DNA of 34,683 bases from NCBI GenBank assembly GCA_038125725.1, contig JAYPEK010000039.1, positions 1 through 34,683 on the forward strand, given 5' to 3'. This document shows, piece after piece, positions 1 to 7,344 of the stretch (its first letter is position 1; each line of letters begins with the position of its first letter). The position numbers and the translations under genes were made by a program. The notes under the pieces are model-generated. The model did no database searches. It had not been told where the DNA came from and saw nothing but the letters and a program-made list of their open reading frames with translations. The DNA comes from TMED8 sp038125725 (GTDB lineage Bacteria > Pseudomonadota > Alphaproteobacteria > Rhodospirillales > Casp-alpha2).

Positions 1-15
1 TATGGCGCCGGTTGT

Positions 16-101
16 GCGGGTGTGGCGGAATTGGTAGACGCGCCAGACTCAAAATCTGGTGTCCCTAGGACGTGCCGGTTCGAGTCCGGCCACCCGTACC
101 A
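16..101 (+). tRNA. tRNA-Leu (anticodon CAA)
   Basis: An 86-nt class II tRNA folds here. The acceptor stem pairs GCGGGTG (16-22) with CACCCGT (91-97), with a G-U first pair, followed by discriminator A and an encoded CCA. The anticodon arm is CCAGA / CTCAAAA / TCTGG, which places CAA in the anticodon and decodes TTG leucine codons. A long variable arm and a T-arm with GGTTCGAGTCC are present. It is convergent with the outer-membrane gene whose original stop lies at 117-119. Confidence 0.96.
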
Positions 102-116
102 ATTCTTCGTGAAATC

Positions 117-917
117 TCAGAATTTGTAAGCGACGCCGACGCCGATTTCGGTCGTGGTGTTGTCCGGCTCCCACCAGCAGACATAGCCTTGGCCGGCGAC
201 GTCGCCGCAGTCGCTGTCCGAGCGGTCGATACTCCAGTAGCGCTAGAAACCGTAGTCTGACCACTTCTCCGTCATCCGGTAGTCGGCGGCGAAGTCCACG
301 CCCCAACCCTTGTCCTGCTGGTTGTGTCCGTCCGGATAACCGGTATCGCCGTCGGAGGTGAAGGAAATCTGGCGACCCAGCAGGACGGCATTGGCCTGCG
401 CCTTGAAGGTCAAGTTCTCGACCGGGTTGATCAGGAATCCGAAGGGCACGTAGACGAGATGGTTCTGTCGGTCGTAGGAAACGCCGCCATTCGACGGGAA
501 GTGTCCGCCGCTGTCGTCATGCACGATGCGGTAACCGAGCCCGGCGAAGGGCGTGATCATGTCGTTGAGCCGGTAGGTGAGATTCCCCTCCAGGCGGCCC
601 TTGTAGTAGCGCTTCATCATCGTGCCGGCGCTGCGGCCGTGATAGTGGGTATGGCCGTAGGTCGCTTCGCCGTTGTAGATCAGGCCGAATTTTCCGTCTT
701 CCGCCGGTCGATCCCAGTCCCGGACGCCCAACGACAGGAACGGCCATTTCGAATCGTCGGTCATCTGGAAGTTGCCGTTGTCGTCGGTCTCCGAATAGGA
801 GTAGTCGGTGACGTCGAAGGTCAGATCGACCGCGCGCGCGACATCGGCCCCGGCCAGCGAAACGCCAACCAAGCCGAGCACGGCCGTCAACATATGAAAC
901 CCAATTTTCCGGATCAT
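117..917 (-). pseudogene. Outer-membrane beta-barrel protein interrupted by an in-frame amber codon
   Basis: Reading leftward from ATG 917, the product has a signal peptide of about 29 residues (MIRKIGFHML, hydrophobic core, cut near DVARA) and then alternating, aromatic-rich beta-strand sequence typical of a barrel. The frame meets TAG at 243-245. The same frame stays open for 41 further codons and stops with TGA at 117-119. The distal part ends in GVGVAYKF, a terminal-Phe beta-signal of the kind recognised by the BAM complex, so the barrel was built to reach 117. The truncated product (225 aa) would lack its last strands. ATG 917 is preferred over the upstream ATG at 947 because a GGGG-rich ribosome site lies just before it and the signal peptide starts there. 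The exact family is not recognised. The amber could be a real mutation or a sequencing error. Confidence 0.75.
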
Positions 918-1034
918 CAGACCACCCCTGGACCTATCTTCGTACAACCTATACGCAAGGCCGCGAAATAAGTACAGAGTTAAACCTTTTTTTCATGGGG
1001 CTTTCTGGAAAACATCATAAGCGCCGATGACGGC

Positions 1035-1916
1035 CTAACCCCAGACCACCACCGCCACCACCGACGGCAGCACCAGCGCTAGCGCCGCGAGCGTATGCAG
1101 CGTGATTCGCTCGCGTTTGAAGACGGTGACGCTGAGCATCATGGTGAACACCGGCATCGCGGCGACGATGGGAATGACGGTGACGATCTCGCCTTTCAGG
1201 AGCGCCATGTTGAGGCTCACCGCGCCGATCGCGTACATGGCGCCGCTGGTCAGGAACCAGGCCGGGCCGACACCGCGGACGCTGAGGCGGGTTGCCTTCC
1301 GCGCTGACAGCGTCGTCAGCGAGATCACCGCCGAGACCGTGAAGGCGGCCAGCGTCGCGATGTAGGGGTCGGGAACGTGGATCATGCCGAGTTTGGTCAC
1401 CGCGTGCCCCATGGAACGGATCATCGCCGTGCCGATCGGCAGCGCCAGCGCCCACAGCGGCCAGGTGCGCTGGATGTCCATGCTGCGTCGCCCGCCCTGG
1501 GCCAAGAGCGCCACCGCGACGATGATGCCGCCGGTGCCGAGCGCCACCGGCCAGGTCAGCACCTCGCCCAGGAAGACGATGCCGAAGGCGGCGCCGAACA
1601 GTGGTGATACAGACGCCAGCGTGCCGGAAAGCGTCGGCCCCAGGTAGCGAATGGCGGCGATGGCTAATTGCGCCGACAGCGCCGGGCGGAACAGTCCGGT
1701 GGCGGCGAACAGCAAGAAGGCCGGATGCCAGAGCCGCTCGAGATGCAGCAACCACGGCGCCAGCAACCAGAAACAGAGCGTGCCCGCGCCGATGCCGAGC
1801 GCCGCGCCGGCGCGCGCGTCGTAGTGGCGCACGCCTTGGGCCTGGAACTGGTCGCCAAAGGAAAAGGCCAGCGCCGCGAACAGGGCGAAGGCGAAAGGGG
1901 ATATGTCGGCGAACAA
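1035..1916 (-). CDS. EamA/DMT-family transporter
   Basis: The 293-residue protein is almost entirely hydrophobic and fits ten membrane segments in two EamA repeats (about residues 5-140 and 150-290). It has the Gly/Pro/Ala-rich helices seen in drug/metabolite transporters. Members of this superfamily move small metabolites or amino acids across the inner membrane; the substrate here cannot be read from sequence. The start at 1916 lies 8 nt after the stop of the SGNH hydrolase gene, so it is probably the last gene of the leftward operon that begins near 5345. The family call is firm, the role is not. Confidence 0.88.
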   Translation of the reverse strand: MFADISPFAFALFAALAFSFGDQFQAQGVRHYDARAGAALGIGAGTLCFWLLAPWLLHLERLWHPAFLLFAATGLFRPALSAQLAIAAIRYLGPTLSGTLASVSPLFGAAFGIVFLGEVLTWPVALGTGGIIVAVALLAQGGRRSMDIQRTWPLWALALPIGTAMIRSMGHAVTKLGMIHVPDPYIATLAAFTVSAVISLTTLSARKATRLSVRGVGPAWFLTSGAMYAIGAVSLNMALLKGEIVTVIPIVAAMPVFTMMLSVTVFKRERITLHTLAALALVLPSVVAVVVWG

Positions 1917-1924
1917 GGGAGGGG

Positions 1925-2563
1925 TCAGTCGAACCAGACCTGCCAGGCGTCCCAGGCGGAGATATGCTCGGCCATGACCTCGTAGCCCGCCGCGATCGGG
2001 TGCACGCCGTCGGCGTCCTCGTACATGCCGGGCCAGGCCGGGTCCTCGGAAAGGCGCGCGTACATGTCCAGGTAGGGAATGCCGAGTTCATGCGCCAAGG
2101 TGTTGAACGCCTGGTTCAATTCCGCCACCCGCTCGGAGGCGAAGTGATAGACGATCTCCTCCGACGCCTGGAACGGCTGGCGGCTATCGTCCACCGGCGG
2201 CGGGCCGACCCAAAGGGTGGGTTTCCAGTCGCGGGCCTCGGCCATCATGGTGCGCGCCACGGCGACGGATTTCTCTAGCGTCACGCGCCGGCCCTGGCCA
2301 ACGATTTCGGCGCAGTCGTTGGCGCCGAACGAGAACACCAGCGCGCCCGGATAGGCGTCGGGGATGCGCGGCGTCGCCTCGGCACGCCAGCGGGGCGCGA
2401 TCTGCTCGGAAGTCTCGGCGCGGATGCCCAGGTTATAGAGCGAGACGTTGTGCCCCGCCGCGCGGGCCTCGCGGCACAAGCGCCCGGGCCAGCCCAGGTA
2501 GGTTTCGTCGTTGGTGCCCAGCACCAGGCTGTCGCCGACAAAGCAAATCCGGATCGTCGTCAT
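1925..2563 (-). CDS. SGNH/GDSL-family hydrolase
   Basis: The 212-residue protein is a single-domain SGNH esterase or lipase. Block I carries GDS with nucleophile Ser12, block II Gly46 in NLGIRAE, block III Asn82 in GAND, and block V DGVHP with Asp185 and His188, so the whole catalytic set is present. There is no signal peptide, so it is probably cytoplasmic. The start is ATG 2563: it overlaps the stop of the CCA-adding enzyme gene as ATGA and follows a purine-rich GGGGGGAAAGAC site. An upstream in-frame ATG at 2602 would run deep into the neighbour. The substrate (ester, thioester or carbohydrate acyl group) is unknown. Confidence 0.88.
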   Translation of the reverse strand: MTTIRICFVGDSLVLGTNDETYLGWPGRLCREARAAGHNVSLYNLGIRAETSEQIAPRWRAEATPRIPDAYPGALVFSFGANDCAEIVGQGRRVTLEKSVAVARTMMAEARDWKPTLWVGPPPVDDSRQPFQASEEIVYHFASERVAELNQAFNTLAHELGIPYLDMYARLSEDPAWPGMYEDADGVHPIAAGYEVMAEHISAWDAWQVWFD

Positions 2564-3861
2564 GTCTTTCCCCCCGTTTCTTTCAACAGCCGGTCCAGGC
2601 ATTGCTGCCGGCCGGCCCTGAAATCACCGTTTTCCCACCAGTCCTCGACGCGCTCCAACAGGTGGCCGACCTCCGGCCCGGCCGCGATGCCGAGCGCCAG
2701 CACGTCAACGCCGGAGAGCGGGAACTCGGGCGCTTTCCAGCGCGCGCAGAGTTCCAGCATTTCAATGTAGGCGTCGGTGCGCGGGCGGGGCAAGCGCGAG
2801 CTGGCCTCCAGTTCCCGCGACCAATCCAGCAAAAGCAGGTCGCACACCAGTGTGGCGCCCATTCGGCGGATGGCGCGATGCGCGTCGGCGATATCCATAT
2901 CTGCATCGAGCATGAGGGTCGGCGCCAGCATGTCGATCAGGCGCGCGCGTTCCGCGTTCGAAAGCTTCCAGCGTTCGGCCACGGCCAACGCCGCGCTTTC
3001 GGGGTTGCGGCGGTCCAGCACCGCCGCCAGGTGGCGGATCGGATCGGGGGCGACGCCGTCGATGTTGACGGCGCGGGTCTCCAGCCAATTGAGCATGCGC
3101 AAGCTCGCGACCCCAGCCATCTCCGGCAACACCACGGCCAGCGCGCCGGCGCCCTGCATGTGCACCAGGATGTCGGCGGGATCGGGGACCAGCAGGATCT
3201 TCAGCATCTCGCTCCGTACCCGCTCGCCGGAAAGTTCCGCCAGCTTGGGCGCGCGCGAACGGCAGGCCGCCAAGGCGTCGCGGCTCAGCGGCGGCTTGCC
3301 GTAGCCGCCCTGAAAGCGGAAGAAACGGAGAATCCGCAGGTAGTCTTCGTCGATGCGTGTCTCGGCGCGGCCGATGAAGCGAACCCGCCCGTGCGCCAGG
3401 TCGGCGATGCCCTGGTTGTAGTCGTAGACGGCGCCGTCCGTGGTCGCGCTCATGGCGTTGATGGTGAAGTCGCGGCGCTCGGCGTCGGCGACCCAATCGT
3501 CGGTGAAGGCGACCTTGGCGTGACGGCCGTCGGTGTCGACATCGCGGCGAAGCGTCGTCACCTCGAACGAACGGTCCGGGAAGACGGCGGTGACGGTGCC
3601 GTGTTCGATGCCGGTCGGCACCGCCTTGATGGCGGCGCGCTCAAGCAGTTTCAAAACCGCGTCCGGCGTTTCCGGCGTGGCCACGTCGACGTCCTTGACC
3701 TCGCGCTTGGCCAGCGCGTCGCGCACGCAGCCGCCGACGAAGCGGGGCTCGGAACCATTTGCCGCAAGCGCTTCCATCAGGGCCTTGGTGGAGGCCGCCG
3801 CCATCCACGGCTGCGGTCCCAAATCACCTTGCGGTTCCAGGCTGGCATGGAGGGAGACCAT
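2560..3861 (-). CDS. cca: CCA tRNA nucleotidyltransferase (class II poly(A) polymerase fold)
   Basis: This 433-residue enzyme belongs to the nucleotidyltransferase family that adds or repairs the 3'-terminal CCA of tRNAs using CTP and ATP. The head domain shows FVGGCVRDAL (41-50), the catalytic DVD at 57-59 and RRDFTINAM (129-137). The nucleotide-binding neck and RNA-binding helices follow in EDYLRILRFFRF. The longer open frame to 3954 adds a low-complexity head overlapping the DUF6111 gene. ATG 3861 is preferred because a GGGGGCGAGGG site precedes it and it follows the DUF6111 stop by 16 nt. It overlaps the SGNH gene by four bases. The tRNA-Leu in this window already encodes its CCA, so the enzyme may mainly repair ends there. 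Confidence 0.93.
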   Translation of the reverse strand: MVSLHASLEPQGDLGPQPWMAAASTKALMEALAANGSEPRFVGGCVRDALAKREVKDVDVATPETPDAVLKLLERAAIKAVPTGIEHGTVTAVFPDRSFEVTTLRRDVDTDGRHAKVAFTDDWVADAERRDFTINAMSATTDGAVYDYNQGIADLAHGRVRFIGRAETRIDEDYLRILRFFRFQGGYGKPPLSRDALAACRSRAPKLAELSGERVRSEMLKILLVPDPADILVHMQGAGALAVVLPEMAGVASLRMLNWLETRAVNIDGVAPDPIRHLAAVLDRRNPESAALAVAERWKLSNAERARLIDMLAPTLMLDADMDIADAHRAIRRMGATLVCDLLLLDWSRELEASSRLPRPRTDAYIEMLELCARWKAPEFPLSGVDVLALGIAAGPEVGHLLERVEDWWENGDFRAGRQQCLDRLLKETGGKT

Positions 3862-3877
3862 GGCCCTCGCCCCCGGA

Positions 3878-4156
3878 TCAGTCGAACTTGGGTCCGACGA
3901 CGCGGCCGTCTTCCAGCCTGGGCGCCTGGTAGGTGCCGTCGCCGGGGGCTTCACCGGTGGAGACCGCCAGCCAGGCGAGCCCGCCCATCATCAGCGCGAA
4001 ACCGACGATGATCGACCAGAACACATGGGTGCGCTCGATCGCCGGGATGTCTTCGCCCTTCTTGGCGGCGAGCTTGCGCACCAGGGTCATGTAAAGCAGG
4101 TACAGGACCAGTGGGCCCAGCAGCGGCAACAGGTATTGGATCAGGATACGGCTCAT
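3878..4156 (-). CDS. DUF6111 family small inner-membrane protein
   Basis: A 92-residue protein with two predicted membrane helices (about 7-26 and 46-65) separated by a basic cytoplasmic loop (VRKLAAKKGED). It ends in a polar tail containing APRLEDGRVVGPKF. This matches the short alphaproteobacterial family DUF6111, which sits between a CoA-pyrophosphatase gene and the CCA-adding enzyme gene; its function is unknown. The start ATG 4156 overlaps the Nudix stop as ATGA, indicating translational coupling. The family name is from memory of this conserved neighbourhood. Confidence 0.8.
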   Translation of the reverse strand: MSRILIQYLLPLLGPLVLYLLYMTLVRKLAAKKGEDIPAIERTHVFWSIIVGFALMMGGLAWLAVSTGEAPGDGTYQAPRLEDGRVVGPKFD

Positions 4157-4749
4157 TCGCCCAACAGTACGTCATAGAGGTCGACCAGCATGCCCGCCGT
4201 CGCGCCCCAGATGTAATAACCATTGTACGGCATGGCGTAGAACTGCCGCACGGTACCCTTGTATTCGCGGCTCCGGCGTTCATGGTTGGCCGGATCCATG
4301 AGGAAATCCATCGGCACCTCAAACACCTCCGCCACCTCGTGCGGGTCGGGTTCGATGTCGAACGGCGGGGTGACGATGCCGACCACCGGCACCACGGAAA
4401 ACCCGGTGCGCGTCCAATAGTCGGCCAGCCGCCCGATGATCTTGATGTGCTTGCGGTCGAGACCCACTTCCTCTTCCGTCTCGCGGAGCGCCGTCTCCTC
4501 GGGCGAACCGTCGCCCGGGTCCACGTGGCCGCCGGGGAAGCTCACCTGGCCCGGATGGTTGGCCAAATGATCGGTGCGCTGGGTCAGCAAAAGCGTCACG
4601 CCGTCGTCGCGCGCCACCAGCGGAATCAGCACCGCCGCCGGGGTAAGCTTGTCGGGCGGCCCCATGCCGGGATTGAGGTCATGGTCGCCGCGCCCGGTGG
4701 AGCGCCCGCGCCGTGCCTTGAAGGTCTCGATGATCCAGTCGGTGTTCAC
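4153..4749 (-). CDS. Nudix CoA pyrophosphatase
   Basis: The 198-residue protein carries LLTQRTDHLANHPGQVSFPG (about 54-73), the UPF0035/CoA-pyrophosphatase signature, followed by a Nudix box ending in RETEEEVGL (about 89-97). This family hydrolyses coenzyme A or its oxidised and acyl forms to phosphopantetheine and 3',5'-ADP. I choose GTG 4749 because it follows the DUF1285 stop by 23 nt and has a GACAGG site upstream. The alternative ATG 4824 would overlap DUF1285 by 52 nt and adds an arginine-rich head. The start is the least certain part. It is part of the leftward operon. Confidence 0.88.
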   Translation of the reverse strand: MNTDWIIETFKARRGRSTGRGDHDLNPGMGPPDKLTPAAVLIPLVARDDGVTLLLTQRTDHLANHPGQVSFPGGHVDPGDGSPEETALRETEEEVGLDRKHIKIIGRLADYWTRTGFSVVPVVGIVTPPFDIEPDPHEVAEVFEVPMDFLMDPANHERRSREYKGTVRQFYAMPYNGYYIWGATAGMLVDLYDVLLGE

Positions 4750-4772
4750 GGTTGGCCTGTCGTCCCGTTCGT

Positions 4773-5345
4773 TCAGTCTTCGAAGCCGGCGTCGCCGAGG
4801 GGATGGAAGGTGCCCGCGCTCCATACCCCGAAGATTTGCGCACCTTGGCTCTTTTCTTCAACGCCCAGCGCCACCACATCATAATAGACGGGTCGGTTCA
4901 ACTTGGCTTCCAGGCCGCCCGCCATTTGCACTCGCGGCACGCCGTCGGCGCCGGGCCGGAGCGGGTGGTCCGCATCGACACGAACGGAGGTATCGACGTT
5001 GGTTCTCAGGTGGATCACTTGATTGTGATCGGATCCTTCCACCTCCATGGCGACGGCGATGAAGGGCGCGTCCTCGACGGCGACGGGCGCGACTTCGGCC
5101 GGCGTGATCAGCCAGTGCGCGCCTTCGGTGTCGCGGCGCAAGACGGAGGCGAATAACTTGACCAATTCCAAGCGGTTGATCGGAGAGCCCCGATAATGCC
5201 AGACTCCATCCTGATCGATGCGCATGCCGATGTCGCCGAAAATGATCTGTCTGGGTGTTGTCTCGATGCCCGCCGGCCCGGTTTCGCCGATGCTGGCGCC
5301 CTGCGAATAGCTGCTGAGGCTTGCCTTATTTTCGTCCATAATCAT
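4773..5345 (-). CDS. DUF1285 domain-containing protein
   Basis: A soluble 190-residue protein with the DUF1285 pattern: IGMRIDQDGVWHYRGSPINR, then LVKLFASVLRRDTEG, WLITPAEVAPVAVEDAPFIA and a C-terminal VEEKSQGAQIFGVWSAGTFHPLG. The family has no settled function. In alphaproteobacteria it stands divergently from MoxR genes, as here. ATG 5345 and ATG 5339 are both possible and neither has a strong ribosome site. The longer frame to 5426 would overlap the divergent MoxR start. It is the first gene of the leftward operon. Confidence 0.85.
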   Translation of the reverse strand: MIMDENKASLSSYSQGASIGETGPAGIETTPRQIIFGDIGMRIDQDGVWHYRGSPINRLELVKLFASVLRRDTEGAHWLITPAEVAPVAVEDAPFIAVAMEVEGSDHNQVIHLRTNVDTSVRVDADHPLRPGADGVPRVQMAGGLEAKLNRPVYYDVVALGVEEKSQGAQIFGVWSAGTFHPLGDAGFED

Positions 5346-5392
5346 CTGATACGAGACTAAACCGTCTTTGTCATGACCCGGGAGTTCAGACC
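5346..5392. promoter_or_regulatory. 47-bp divergent promoter region between DUF1285 and moxR
   Basis: This is the only space between two operons transcribed away from each other, so it must hold at least part of both promoters. The rightward ribosome site GGGAG at about 5380-5383 precedes the TTG start at 5393. I see no convincing pair of -35/-10 boxes, so promoters may extend into the coding ends. Confidence 0.4.
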
Positions 5393-6421
5393 TTGAGCGC
5401 AACCGCCGAAAACCAGGATAAAGCAACCGATGAGGTAATCAATTCCGAGGCCCTGATCGAGTCCATCGACAGCCTCGGGCACGACCTCGCCGCCGCCAGA
5501 AGCGAAATCTCCAAGTTCATCTATGGCCAGAACACGGTGATCGAGGAAACTCTCATCACGCTCTTGGCCGGCGGCCACCTGTTGCTGATCGGCGTGCCCG
5601 GCCTCGGCAAGACCCGGCTGGTGGAAACGCTGGGTTCGGTTTTCGGCCTTGACGACAGCCGCGTGCAGTTCACCCCCGACCTGATGCCGGCCGATATCCT
5701 GGGCTCGGAAGTGCTGGAGGAGACCGAGAAGGGAAAGCGCTCGTTCCGCTTCATCCAGGGTCCGGTGTTCTGCCAGCTCCTGATGGCCGATGAAATCAAC
5801 CGCGCCAGCCCGCGCACCCAGTCGGCGCTATTGCAGGCCATGCAGGAGCACCGGGTCTCGGTGGCCGGCGAGTACCACAACCTGCCGCGCCCGTTCCACG
5901 TGCTGGCGACCCAGAACCCGCTGGAGCAGGAAGGCACCTATCCGTTGCCCGAGGCGCAGCTCGACCGCTTCTTGATGCAGGTGGACGTCACCTATCCGGA
6001 CCTCGCCGCCGAGCGCGACATTCTGGTCAAGACTACCGGCGTCGACGACGCCAAGCCGGCGCGCGTCATGGACGCCGACAAGCTCATGGCCGGCCAGCGC
6101 CTGGTGCGCCAGGTGCCGGTGGGCGAGAGCGTCGCCGATGCGATCCTCGAGTTGGTTCGCGCCGGACGGCCGGAATCGTCCGAGATCGAGGAAGTGCGCG
6201 AGCACGTCTCCTGGGGGCCGGGGCCGCGCGCCAGCCAGGCGCTGATGCTGGCGGTGCGCGCCCGCGCCGTGATCGAGGGGCGCCTGGCGCCCAGCATCGA
6301 CGACGTGCTGGCGCTGGCGCATCCGATCCTGCGCCACCGCATGGCGCTCACGTTCGCCGCCCGCGCCGAGGGCGTGACGCTGGGCTCGGTCATCGACAAA
6401 CTCTGCGAGCGCATCGCCTAG
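5393..6421 (+). CDS. MoxR-family AAA+ ATPase
   Basis: The 342-residue ATPase has Walker A GVPGLGKT (67-74), Walker B LLMADEINR (129-137) and the MoxR-typical ASPRTQSALLQAMQEHRVSV stretch with a sensor ATQNPLEQEGTYPLPEAQLDRF. MoxR ATPases act as chaperones that help metal-cofactor or vWA-containing partner proteins mature, usually with the adjacent DUF58 and vWA membrane proteins. The start is TTG 5393, set by the GGGAG site eight to ten bases upstream; no ATG or GTG gives a better start. It is the first gene of the Bat-like operon and is followed 19 nt later by DUF58. Confidence 0.93.
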   Translation: MSATAENQDKATDEVINSEALIESIDSLGHDLAAARSEISKFIYGQNTVIEETLITLLAGGHLLLIGVPGLGKTRLVETLGSVFGLDDSRVQFTPDLMPADILGSEVLEETEKGKRSFRFIQGPVFCQLLMADEINRASPRTQSALLQAMQEHRVSVAGEYHNLPRPFHVLATQNPLEQEGTYPLPEAQLDRFLMQVDVTYPDLAAERDILVKTTGVDDAKPARVMDADKLMAGQRLVRQVPVGESVADAILELVRAGRPESSEIEEVREHVSWGPGPRASQALMLAVRARAVIEGRLAPSIDDVLALAHPILRHRMALTFAARAEGVTLGSVIDKLCERIA

Positions 6422-6440
6422 GCGCGGGAGACGGCATCGC

Positions 6441-7340
6441 ATGGCATCCGAACGTCCAGCCCCACGCGGCCAGGCGGATACCCACCACCGGGCGGAAGCG
6501 CTCGGCGGCGGCTTGCCGCCGCTTCTGGTGGCGGCGGAGCGCGTCGCGTCGACCGTGTCGCAGGGCGTGCACGGCCGGCGCCGCGTCGGCCAGGGCGAGA
6601 CCTTCTGGCAGTTCCGCCGTTTCGAGTTCGGCGACGCCGTGCAGCGCATCGATTGGCGCCGTTCGGCCCGCGCCGATCCGCTCTACGTGCGCGAGACCGA
6701 GTGGGAGGCGGCGCAGAGCGTCTGGCTGTGGCGCGACGGCTCGCCGTCGATGGATTTCCGCTCGCGTCCCAACCTGGAGACCAAGCGCGAGCGCGCCGAT
6801 CTCTTGTTGCTGGCGCTGGCTTCGCTTTTGGTGCGCGGCGGCGAGCGCACGGCGCTCTTGGAGACCGGCATGTTCCCGTCGTCGGGGCGCGCGGTGATGA
6901 CGCGGTTCTGGGCGATGATGCAGAGCGGCAAGCTCAAGAACCGGAGCCTGCCCGGCGTCGACCTGCTGCCCCGGTTCGCGCGGGTGGTGCTGATCGGCGA
7001 TTTCCTCTCGCCCCTGGAAGACGTCCAACGTGTGGTCGATTCCTACGCCGGGCGCGGCGTCAAGGGGCATCTGATCCAGGTGCTTGACCCGGCAGAGGAG
7101 CAACTCCCCTACGACGGCCGGGTGCTGTTCGAAGGCCCTGAGTCCGAGGGCGAGGTGCTGATCCCACACGTTTCGTCGCTACGCGATGCCTACCAGGGCG
7201 AGTTCGCCCGCCACCGCGACGGCCTGCAGGCGCTGGCGGCGCGCATGGGCTGGAGCTTTTCTTTCCATCACACCGACCATCCGCCGGAGGGGCCTTTGAT
7301 GGCGCTCTATCTGCAACTCTCGCAAAGCGTGACGAGGTAG
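6441..7340 (+). CDS. DUF58 domain-containing protein
   Basis: The 299-residue protein carries the DUF58 core RRFEFGDAVQRIDWRRSARA (about 59-78) followed by LYVRETEWE. A degenerate MIDAS-like DGSPS at 99-103 is consistent with a vWA-like fold. There is no obvious signal peptide or membrane helix, so it probably works at the inner face of the membrane with the MoxR ATPase. Neighbours on both sides belong to the same conserved cluster. The biological client of the cluster is unknown. Confidence 0.88.
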   Translation: MASERPAPRGQADTHHRAEALGGGLPPLLVAAERVASTVSQGVHGRRRVGQGETFWQFRRFEFGDAVQRIDWRRSARADPLYVRETEWEAAQSVWLWRDGSPSMDFRSRPNLETKRERADLLLLALASLLVRGGERTALLETGMFPSSGRAVMTRFWAMMQSGKLKNRSLPGVDLLPRFARVVLIGDFLSPLEDVQRVVDSYAGRGVKGHLIQVLDPAEEQLPYDGRVLFEGPESEGEVLIPHVSSLRDAYQGEFARHRDGLQALAARMGWSFSFHHTDHPPEGPLMALYLQLSQSVTR

Positions 7341-7344
7341 CCCG

